This document shows, one piece after another, positions 1-5,949 of a DNA stretch of 7,148 bases (position 1 is its first letter; each line of letters starts with the position of its first letter). A program made the position numbers and the translations under genes. The DNA is taken from assembly GCA_003242115.1 (NCBI GenBank), contig QBMP01000200.1, forward strand, positions 1,396 through 8,543. Direction: 5' to 3'. The notes beneath the pieces are model-generated. The model was not told the origin of the DNA. It made no database searches and worked only from the letters and a program-made list of their open reading frames with translations. Origin of the DNA: Phormidesmis priestleyi. Its GTDB lineage: Bacteria; Cyanobacteriota; Cyanobacteriia; Phormidesmidales; Phormidesmidaceae.

Positions 1-1538
1 GCCCCAGCAAACATGTCAGCATTCAAATGCTTTTCACGATGCAGCCGACCCAACAAATACAGCAGCAAGGGCTCACGGGCCAACTGTTCACCAATATCCT
101 TTGGGCAAGCCGTCAAAAATGCTTTGAAGTTCTGCGCTTCCGCTTCACCAAACAGCTTGGCCCAATTGGCCAACCACTCATTTCGCTGGGCATCCGCCAT
201 CGGCTCTAGCCGCACCCGCAGCAGATTGTCGGTTTGGGTGAGCACGCGGTCTACCCCTTGCAGGGCCAGCGGTCGGCCCGTCACCAAACACTGATGATGG
301 CTATTCTTTTGAAAATCACCGAGCTGCTGAATCAATTCCTTCAGCCCACCACTCTCACGCCCCTGCAACAGCAGCTCATCAAATCCATCGAAAATCAGCA
401 GAAACCGGGTGTTCTGATCGGTCAGCCAACCGCGATCGCTCTGCACAAAGTCCAGAGCTTGCAGGTGCGTTTCCAACGTTTTCGTCAGGTTATTTTCTAA
501 CACGTGCACCTCCCGCAGCCGAATCAAGACAGGCACAAACGCCGGGAACAGCTCCAAACGAACCATCGGCGCAAACATCCGACAAAATACAGACTTTCCC
601 CGGCCCGCTTCTCCTTCTATAAAGCCAACCTTTCGAGGCTCCGACTGCCCTAAAAGCTCTTCTGCCCAAGCATGAATGCCCAAAGCACTTTCGCCTGTTT
701 CCTTACCATTGAGATCCAATGGCTGCACCATCAGCGGCACGTAGAGATCGCTAAAAGTCACTAGCGGTTCGGCTTCGTCGAATACCTGCTTATGTGGCAG
801 CAAATCGATTTCATCGGTCAAATAATCTTCAATACTGTCGAACTTCTCCTGAATTCGCAGCCCGTCCGTCCGCAAAAACTCAGCCAGCGGCTCTACCTCA
901 TCTTTCAGCTCTGCCACCACCCCATGAAAGTACTTCGGCGTCCCCCAAGCCACCTGATCCACCAGCACCTTCACCTGCCAATCTTTCAAGCCAGCCGCTT
1001 TTAGCAACTCACCCAGCGCTTCATCAAACGCCTCCACCAGATCAGAGCACCTGAGCTGAGTCAGCATCTTTTTCGCCGCCGTTTTTGTCAGCGAAATATC
1101 TTCACTCTGCTTGAGCTGTCGCTCAAATAGCTCGGCAAGTTTCACACTTTCCAGTGATGCTTTAGTATCCTCATCGGCCCTCACCAGCACCCCACCCAAA
1201 CTTTCCAAATACGCCATCTGCGCCGCCAAAGCCACCGAACTCTCAAACGTCGGCTCCGTTTTGGTCATATCCCAATACAGCCGCAGCAGCCCCACACCCA
1301 CCGATACAAAAGGCAAGCCACTCACTGCCAACTGAGCCACCGGAGACTCAAACAGCTTAAAAAATGAACCCAGCTGATCGAGATTATTCAGCCTTGCAAT
1401 CTTCGGCGCAGCCTCCTTCCAAACCTCACTCAGCTCAGCCGTCGCCTCAACCGAAGCCACCCCTTGCTCGATGACTTCGCCCCAAGGAAATTTGACTCCA
1501 CCTTTTAACCAGCTACCAAACTCGCTCAGACTCTGCAT
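1..1538 (-). CDS. NACHT-domain STAND NTPase, 5' part (3' end beyond left edge)
   Basis: This is one uninterrupted minus-strand frame of 512 codons from ATG 1538-1536, with no stop before the left edge. Residues 309-316 (GEAGRGKS) form Walker A. Residues 379-389 (FLLIFDGFDEL) form a Walker B of the NACHT style, hydrophobic strand then DGxDE. Residues 418-423 (LVTGRP) match the NACHT sensor-1 position. An L-x-L-H helix follows EPLLL at 489-493, and TFSDLYVPL (261-269) is the lead-in often seen before NACHT modules. Residues 1-260 are mostly helical and I do not recognise them; 66-88 form a glycine-rich hydrophobic stretch. NACHT proteins are oligomerising ATP switches, and bacterial members include anti-phage sensors. 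The C-terminal sensor repeats expected for the class lie outside the window. GTG at 1541-1539 is an equally possible start, since an in-frame TAG lies at 1553-1551. NACHT assignment is firm; a defence role is inference. Confidence 0.9.
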   Translation of the reverse strand, partial: MQSLSEFGSWLKGGVKFPWGEVIEQGVASVEATAELSEVWKEAAPKIARLNNLDQLGSFFKLFESPVAQLAVSGLPFVSVGVGLLRLYWDMTKTEPTFESSVALAAQMAYLESLGGVLVRADEDTKASLESVKLAELFERQLKQSEDISLTKTAAKKMLTQLRCSDLVEAFDEALGELLKAAGLKDWQVKVLVDQVAWGTPKYFHGVVAELKDEVEPLAEFLRTDGLRIQEKFDSIEDYLTDEIDLLPHKQVFDEAEPLVTFSDLYVPLMVQPLDLNGKETGESALGIHAWAEELLGQSEPRKVGFIEGEAGRGKSVFCRMFAPMVRLELFPAFVPVLIRLREVHVLENNLTKTLETHLQALDFVQSDRGWLTDQNTRFLLIFDGFDELLLQGRESGGLKELIQQLGDFQKNSHHQCLVTGRPLALQGVDRVLTQTDNLLRVRLEPMADAQRNEWLANWAKLFGEAEAQNFKAFLTACPKDIGEQLAREPLLLYLLGRLHREKHLNADMFAG

Positions 1539-1557
1539 CACGCCATATCTCTAGCCA

Positions 1558-1585
1558 TTTCTAGTAAACTAACGTAAAACGGCAA
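1558..1585 (-). promoter_or_regulatory. Weak candidate promoter for the NACHT gene
   Basis: Read on the minus strand, TTGCCG (1585-1580) and TAGAAA (1563-1558) are separated by 16 bases, and each matches the sigma-70 consensus at 4 of 6 positions. The predicted transcript would start about a dozen bases before the ATG at 1538, leaving room for only the weak purine stretch AGAGA as ribosome site. The rest of the 1542-1684 gap shows no gene, repeat or convincing hairpin. A promoter must lie here or upstream in the decayed methyltransferase, but this particular pair could be chance. Confidence 0.25.
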
Positions 1586-1684
1586 GGCTACCTACCATCC
1601 ATACCCGATTAGGTTTAGATATTAGGATCAGCGCCATCAACCATTCTTGACTGCACTATGATCAGCTGCACAGATGAGAGGTAT

Positions 1685-2235
1685 TTAGCCTTTTGTATCG
1701 TATTCAAGCCGGACGTAGCCCGCTCTATTTTCTCTGTCAAAAATTTCTTTAAGCGCTTCTAACATCTGTTTAAAATTAGCGTCGTTAGCTGTTGGAACGT
1801 AAGAAGAAGAGAGCAATCGCCCTGTTAAAGCTTCAAAGTCAAAAAGCTGTTCATTGTAAAATGAGCGATGTTCAAACGGGCGATTTGGGAGTTCTAGACT
1901 CAGCAGATGATCAGTTGTTGTGTTGTGGCGAATCTCTTTGTAGTCGGTGCCATAGCGCTGAAGCAACGCCTCATAATCGCGCAAAAATTGAGTCGATTCG
2001 AGTCGTCTGCTGTTCCATAGCAGCACGAGCCAGCCGCCCGGTTTTAGGATGCGGATAAATTCTGATTGAGCTTGCTGTGGATTAAACCAGTGGAAAGCCT
2101 GCGCCGCGATCGCATAATCTACACTTTCATCCAACAGCGTCGTTGCCTCAGCCGTGCCCTCAACGCTGTGAAACTGAAAATAGCCCTGCCAAAAAGCTCA
2201 TTACCTCGCTCGTACAAGAAGACTAGGAATTCGCT
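1685..2235 (-). pseudogene. Class I SAM-dependent methyltransferase remnant
   Basis: The open part (1685-2197) reads as the C-terminal two thirds of a class I SAM methyltransferase common in cyanobacteria. Visible family blocks are FHSVEGTAEATTL, AAQAFHWF, RILKPGGWLVLLWN, RDYEALLQRYGTDY, GRLLSSSYVP and the near-terminal LEYDTK. Upstream in this frame are two stops, TAA and TGA, at 2203-2198. A different frame at 2235-2188 reads SEFLVFLYERGNELFG, resembling the family segment just after the SAM-binding motif. The roughly 17 residues normally between these blocks are absent, so a deletion with frameshift lies near 2185-2195. The N-terminal GxGxG SAM-binding motif is not found before the divergent permease start at 2275. 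A TTG at 2134 could start a 149-residue product, but it has no ribosome site and would lack the cofactor pocket. The end also lacks the few residues that usually follow YDT. Expected family features are from memory, not from an alignment. Confidence 0.8.
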
Positions 2236-2274
2236 ACGCTGTAAGCATATCTGCCCGCCTGCTAGAGCTGAGCT

Positions 2275-3495
2275 ATGAATTTTACCGAAAGCCTGAAAAT
2301 GGCAACCAAAACCCTCAGCGCCAACAAGCTGCGCAGCAGCCTCACCATGCTCGGTATCATTATCGGCAACGCCTCCGTCATTGCCATGATCGGCATCGGT
2401 GAAGGCGCTCAAAAATACGTCAACGGCCAGCTCCAAAGCCTGGGGCCAAACGTTCTCTTTATTGTGCCAGGAAACCGCGAAGCTCGGCAGCTCGGCGATT
2501 TGGAAGTGCCTCGAACCCTAGTGGTCGCGGATGCTAATGCGATCGCCACCCAAGTCCCATCCGTCGCCGCCGTCGCCGCCGAAAAAACCACCCAAGGCAT
2601 CGTCACTTACCGCAGCCGCAACAGCAACACCACCATCGTCGGCACCACCGCAGGCTTTCTTACCGTCCGCAGCTTCGAGGTGGCCCAAGGCCGCTTCCTC
2701 ACCGATCTCGACCAGCGCTCCAACAGCCTCGTGGCCGTCATTGGCAGTACCCTCGCCGAACGCCTTTTTGACACCGAAAGCCCCCTCGGCCAGCAAATTC
2801 GCATCAAAGGCATCACCTTTCAAATCGTTGGTCTGCTCGAAAAAAAAGGCTCCAACCTTGGCCTCGACTATGACGATGCGGTGATGGTGCCGATTACCAC
2901 CCTCGCCAGCCGCATTGTCGGCAGAACCTCACCCTACGGCGTCGATGTCGGCTTCATTTCCGTTTCGGCCAACAGTCAAGCCGCTATGGAAACTGCCGAA
3001 TTTCAAATCACCAATCTGCTGCGCCTGCGCCACCGCATTACGGATAGTGACGACTTTTACATCCAAAGCCAGGACGCGCTGCTCGATATTGCCAACACTG
3101 TTACCAGCGCACTGACGCTGATGCTAGCCGCGATCGCCTCCATTTCCCTCTTCGTCGGCGGCATTGGCATCATGAACATCATGCTCGTTTCCGTCCGCGA
3201 ACGCACCCAAGAAATCGGCCTGCGCAAAGCCATCGGCGCGACTCAGCGCGACATCTTAAGCCAGTTCCTGATCGAAGCCGTCATTCTCTCCGCCATCGGT
3301 GGGCTAGTCGGCACCGCCATCGGCGTTTCTGGCATTTTCCTAATTGCCGCTGTCTCCCCGTTTGAAGGCGGCGTCTCAATGATCGCTATCTTCACCGCTG
3401 TCGGCGTCTCCGGCAGCATCGGCCTATTCTTCGGTGTTGTTCCTGCCCGTCAAGCCGCCAAACTCGACCCCATCGTCGCCCTCCGTAGCGCCTGA
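2275..3495 (+). CDS. MacB/FtsX-type ABC transporter permease
   Basis: This 406-residue inner-membrane subunit has the MacB fold order. An N-terminal MacB-PCD opening carries LRSSLTMLGIIIG (about 20-32) as the first transmembrane helix. A large periplasmic domain covers about 45-275. An FtsX domain holds three helices near 280-305, 331-360 and 369-389. The cytoplasmic coupling loop RERTQEIGLRKAIGAT follows the second helix, and the C-terminal PARQAAKLDPIVALR is typical of the family. Such permeases form a dimer that uses ATP hydrolysis to drive export of peptides, lipids or small molecules through a partner membrane-fusion protein. Here the ATPase is separate and follows 40 bases downstream. 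No HlyD/MacA-like gene is upstream; a decayed methyltransferase in the opposite orientation sits there instead. The start at 2275 gives the full family N-terminus, although only a weak GAG motif precedes it. Substrate is unknown. Confidence 0.93.
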   Translation: MNFTESLKMATKTLSANKLRSSLTMLGIIIGNASVIAMIGIGEGAQKYVNGQLQSLGPNVLFIVPGNREARQLGDLEVPRTLVVADANAIATQVPSVAAVAAEKTTQGIVTYRSRNSNTTIVGTTAGFLTVRSFEVAQGRFLTDLDQRSNSLVAVIGSTLAERLFDTESPLGQQIRIKGITFQIVGLLEKKGSNLGLDYDDAVMVPITTLASRIVGRTSPYGVDVGFISVSANSQAAMETAEFQITNLLRLRHRITDSDDFYIQSQDALLDIANTVTSALTLMLAAIASISLFVGGIGIMNIMLVSVRERTQEIGLRKAIGATQRDILSQFLIEAVILSAIGGLVGTAIGVSGIFLIAAVSPFEGGVSMIAIFTAVGVSGSIGLFFGVVPARQAAKLDPIVALRSA

Positions 3496-3535
3496 TCCTT
3501 CCTTTTCCTTTTCTTTTCGCCTTGCTTTTTCTACT
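3496..3535 (+). promoter_or_regulatory. Polypyrimidine leader between permease and ATPase, no Shine-Dalgarno
   Basis: Of the 40 bases between the permease stop (TGA 3493-3495) and the ATPase ATG (3536-3538), only three are purines (two G and one A). No Shine-Dalgarno sequence is possible in it. The ATPase is therefore probably translated by coupling to the permease or by an S1-type, unstructured-leader route. This is inference from composition. Confidence 0.5.
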
Positions 3536-4261
3536 ATGCCTCCCCTGATTCAGTTCCGCAAAGTCAGCAAACTCTACGGCAGCGGCAACACCGAAGTCCG
3601 CGCCCTGTGGAACGTCGATATGACCATCGATCAAGGTGAATATTGCGCCATCATGGGGCCTTCTGGCTCCGGCAAATCCACTGCCATGAACATGGTCGGC
3701 TGCCTAGATCAGCCCACCAGCGGCGAATATTTATTTGATGGGCAAGATGTCGCGCGGCTGCATGAAGACGAGCTAGCCCTCATTCGCAACCGCAAAATTG
3801 GCTTCGTTTTTCAGCAGTTTCACTTGCTTGCTCATCTCAGCGCTTTAGAAAATGTTGAGCAGCCAATGATGTATGCAGGGGTCTCTAGCCGCGAACGTCG
3901 AGAACGCGCAGCCGAAGCCCTAGAGCAAGTTGGCCTTAGCAACCGCATTAATAATCGGCCTAATCAGCTATCAGGCGGGCAGCAGCAGCGGGTGGCGATC
4001 GCCCGTGCCATTGTCAACCGCCCTCTGCTGATTTTGGCTGACGAACCGACCGGCGCACTCGACACGCAAACAACTCAAGACGTCATCAATATTTTTTCAG
4101 CCCTCAATCGTAGCGGCATTACGGTGGTAATGGTCACCCACGAGCCAGATGTCGCTAGGCTGACTCGCCGAGTCGTGTGGTTTCGCGATGGCGAAGTACT
4201 CAATGCCAATCTTGCCCCTAATGATTTAGCAAGTGTCACAGCCGCTGTCAGCATAGCTTGA
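3536..4261 (+). CDS. ABC transporter ATP-binding protein, MacB/LolD-like
   Basis: This 241-residue nucleotide-binding subunit has every core motif. Walker [10 protein letters not shown] is at 41-49 and the Q-loop glutamine is in VFQQFHLL (91-98). The signature LSGGQQQR is at 145-152, Walker B LLILADE at 164-170 with the catalytic glutamate at 170, the D-loop GALD at 173-176 and the switch histidine at 202 in VTHEP. The family is the LolD/MacB-N/DevA type, which powers FtsX-like permeases. The permease immediately upstream in the same direction is its obvious partner. The frame stays open upstream to an ATG at 3434, but that extension overlaps the permease end by 62 bases and encodes low-complexity proline/serine/phenylalanine sequence. 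The ATG at 3536, which begins [13 protein letters not shown], gives the normal family N-terminus. The last 20 or so residues are a short non-conserved tail. Confidence 0.95.
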   Translation: MPPLIQFRKVSKLYGSGNTEVRALWNVDMTIDQGEYCAIMGPSGSGKSTAMNMVGCLDQPTSGEYLFDGQDVARLHEDELALIRNRKIGFVFQQFHLLAHLSALENVEQPMMYAGVSSRERRERAAEALEQVGLSNRINNRPNQLSGGQQQRVAIARAIVNRPLLILADEPTGALDTQTTQDVINIFSALNRSGITVVMVTHEPDVARLTRRVVWFRDGEVLNANLAPNDLASVTAAVSIA

Positions 4262-4479
4262 ATCCGAGGAACCAAGTGCAGGAAGCCGCACCGTTAAATG
4301 CATTAGATTCCAGGGCACCTTAAAACTACCTTAAACCTTTTCTAAAGTAGCCAAAATTGCCAAAATCCCGGGCGGTATGCCCTTCGCAAAATGCCCTACC
4401 CCAGTAAACGTTGAGGAAAGTAGATTGCCAAATTGCCAATGGCTACTACCGTCAACTCGTAAACGGGAAAAAGCATCCA
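4262..4479 (+). other. Intergenic region upstream of the response regulator
   Basis: These 218 bases carry no convincing gene. A small hairpin at 4276-4291 (GTGC, bulged A, GG, loop AAG, CC, GCAC) has no T-tract. The octamer ATTGCCAA occurs three times, at 4356-4363 and, as a head-to-tail pair, at 4424-4431 and 4432-4439. A short inverted pair GGGC/GCCC surrounds GGTAT near 4370. The response regulator's promoter must lie here unless it reads through from the exporter, but I cannot pick a credible -35/-10 pair. Confidence 0.5.
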
Positions 4480-5724
4480 ATGCCGAGCCAAGCCATTATT
4501 CAAGTTCTTGACGAGAAAATTCAGATCCACAAGCAAAACCAGTTTACTGGCATAGTGCATATTGGCACTGCCAAATCGCCTTACTGGTCTATTTACTTTC
4601 ATCTAGGTCGGATAGTGTGGGCGCATTCGCAACTGCACCCGGTGCGGCGATGGTATCGTCAGCTTGTAAAGCACTGCCCTCAAGCCATTAAAGCGGCGAC
4701 AACCGGCAGCGATGCGCAAAATCAGGCTAAGGATCAAATAAATTACGCAGATCTTTGTTACAGCAAGCTAGTCAATGATGTGCACGAGGGTGTGCTTGAT
4801 CGGATTGCATTAGCCAAAGCAGTCGAAGATTATTTGTGTGAAGTTCTGTTCGATGTTGCGCATCAAAGCAGCCTGCTGTTCCTGTACGCTAGGCCACCCC
4901 TTACGCTCATTGATGTTGAGAAACGCTTCTCCAATTCGCTCTTTTTATTTGTGCGTTCCGAGCAAGCTTGCCAGCAAGCTCAGTATGACTGGCAGGCTTG
5001 GCAGCGGGCCGGTTTGAGCAAGTGCTTTCCAAACTTAGCGCCAGTTATTCGTCAGCCAGAAGCGCTTAAGCAATGCATGTCTAAGCCGATTTATGAGCAT
5101 TTCAGCAGTCATATTAACGGTGGGCAAACCTTTAGAGACATTGCTGCCCACCTCAATCAGCCGTTGCTGCCGCTGACTCGGCAAATAGTTCCTTACATCA
5201 GTAAAGGGATGATTGGATTAGTGCGTGTGGATGATTTGGGAGAGGTACAGGTACCTACAGAAACTAAGCCCTCTGTCGCTGATGCCCCGCTGATTATCTA
5301 CATTGACGATAGCCCAAGAGACAGCAAGCTGATGGGAGAGATTTTGCAAGATGCGGGCTTTCGCTTTCACACTATTCAAGAATCTACCCACGCGCTGCCA
5401 CTGTTGATTGAGCATAAACCGCAGCTCATCTTTTTGGATCTGATCATGCCGGTGGCGAATGGCTATGAAATCTGCTCACAGCTACGACGGGTTTCACTCT
5501 TTAAAGATATTCCTATCGTCATCGTCACTAGCAATGACACATTATCTGATCGGGTCAGAGCGAAGATGGTCGGGGCTAGTGGCTTTTTGAGTAAGCCAAT
5601 TCGGCGCGAAAAAATTCTTCAAGCTGTCCATAAGCTGCTTCATCCTCGCGAGTTAGGGGGCACTCAGTCAAAGCCTGCTAATGCGGATCGCACCAGCCTT
5701 GCAAAAGCTTCGGTCAATCTTTAG
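4480..5724 (+). CDS. PatA-type response regulator (PATAN/DUF4388 domain plus C-terminal receiver)
   Basis: This 414-residue cytoplasmic protein has the cyanobacterial PatA layout. The N-terminal PATAN region shows FTGIVHI (22-28), the block WSIYFHLGRIVWA (36-48) and HPVRRWYRQL (53-62). A helical middle section follows. The receiver spans about 270-390, with the acidic pair D276-D277, phospho-acceptor D320 in IFLDLIMP, T350 in VTSND and K372 in SKP, so it should be phosphorylatable. The family controls heterocyst pattern (PatA itself), phototaxis and pilus-linked signalling; this paralogue's pathway is not known. Most relatives begin operons with cheY, cheW, mcp and cheA genes, but here a TPR gene follows 225 bases later, so it is an orphan whose kinase lies elsewhere. 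A TTG at 4411 could add 23 residues, but nothing in them looks like the family. ATG 4480 with GGGAAAAAG upstream is preferred. Its base use differs from its neighbours (G exceeds C on the coding strand). Confidence 0.93.
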   Translation: MPSQAIIQVLDEKIQIHKQNQFTGIVHIGTAKSPYWSIYFHLGRIVWAHSQLHPVRRWYRQLVKHCPQAIKAATTGSDAQNQAKDQINYADLCYSKLVNDVHEGVLDRIALAKAVEDYLCEVLFDVAHQSSLLFLYARPPLTLIDVEKRFSNSLFLFVRSEQACQQAQYDWQAWQRAGLSKCFPNLAPVIRQPEALKQCMSKPIYEHFSSHINGGQTFRDIAAHLNQPLLPLTRQIVPYISKGMIGLVRVDDLGEVQVPTETKPSVADAPLIIYIDDSPRDSKLMGEILQDAGFRFHTIQESTHALPLLIEHKPQLIFLDLIMPVANGYEICSQLRRVSLFKDIPIVIVTSNDTLSDRVRAKMVGASGFLSKPIRREKILQAVHKLLHPRELGGTQSKPANADRTSLAKASVNL

Positions 5725-5771
5725 TCTAGTTCAAAGGCTCAATAGCAGCGGCCTGTGTGAAGAGTCACTGG

Positions 5772-5804
5772 CTGGTAGGTCACTGGTAGGTCACTGGTAG
5801 ATGA
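5772..5804. repeat. 11-bp tandem repeat, three copies
   Basis: The unit CTGGTAGGTCA occurs at 5772-5782 and 5783-5793, then as CTGGTAGATGA (9 of 11 matching) at 5794-5804. It begins about 50 bases after the response regulator stop. No coding role is apparent. The near-helical 11-bp spacing could suit a protein that binds one face of the DNA, but slippage duplication alone also explains it. Confidence 0.9.
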
Positions 5805-5820
5805 CGGGTTAAATGATTGA

Positions 5821-5836
5821 TGTGTCAATTGGCACA
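5821..5836. promoter_or_regulatory. CRP-like palindromic operator candidate
   Basis: TGTGTCAATTGGCACA is a palindrome with one mismatched pair (14 of 16 bases symmetric). It has the TGTGN-N6-NCACA form of cAMP-receptor-protein sites, for which TGTGA-N6-TCACA is the classical consensus and which cyanobacterial SyCRP1-type regulators recognise. It lies 114 bases before the TPR gene's ATG. With no loop it is better read as a protein-binding site than an RNA hairpin. No clear -35/-10 pair lies at standard CRP spacing, so the regulatory claim is weak. Confidence 0.35.
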
Positions 5837-5884
5837 AACATTGAGCTAAGGCACAGTGTCTCAGATACATTGGTAAAGCGAACG

Positions 5885-5936
5885 TCAGATACTTTAGTCA
5901 GATACTTTAGTCAGATACTTTAGTCAGATACTTTAC
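5885..5936. repeat. 13-bp tandem repeat, four copies, just upstream of the TPR gene
   Basis: The unit TCAGATACTTTAG is repeated exactly at 5885-5897, 5898-5910 and 5911-5923. A fourth copy at 5924-5936 differs only in its last base. A diverged relative, TCAGATACATTGG, sits at 5861-5873. The array ends 13 bases before the TPR start codon, so it lies in the 5' leader or the promoter. Each unit contains AGATACT, loosely similar to a -10 hexamer, which would allow several overlapping starts. The copy number could vary between strains. Confidence 0.95.
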
Positions 5937-5949
5937 TTGGGGGCCTACG

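Noticed and set aside
13..1335. Several plus-strand open frames of 60-93 codons across the left 1.3 kb
   Set aside because: They lie antisense to the continuous NACHT frame, have no recognisable domains and show biased low-complexity composition expected from shadow frames.
1542..1684. tRNA or small RNA gene in the gap before the NACHT gene
   Set aside because: I could not fold a cloverleaf or find a T-loop GTTCRA motif; nothing beyond a weak promoter candidate is visible.
1685..2134. A functional 149-residue methyltransferase starting at TTG 2134
   Set aside because: No ribosome site, the family similarity continues upstream of the TTG, and the SAM-binding half is missing.
2119..2436. Minus-strand frame of 105 codons
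   Set aside because: Its first half is antisense to the permease. Only the middle part (about 2235-2188) is meaningful, as a methyltransferase remnant, and it is included in the pseudogene.
3434..3535. Upstream start for the ATPase at 3434
   Set aside because: It overlaps the permease end by 62 bases and adds low-complexity residues. The ATG at 3536 matches the family N-terminus.
4276..4291. Terminator after the ATPase gene
   Set aside because: The stem is six pairs with a bulge and is followed by CGTTAAATG rather than a T-run, so termination is not supported.
4411..4479. TTG start at 4411 for the response regulator
   Set aside because: It adds 23 residues with no PATAN similarity and no ribosome site in front; the ATG at 4480 is in a better position.
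5772..5936. CRISPR array
   Set aside because: The 11- and 13-bp units are head to tail without spacers and are far shorter than CRISPR repeats.
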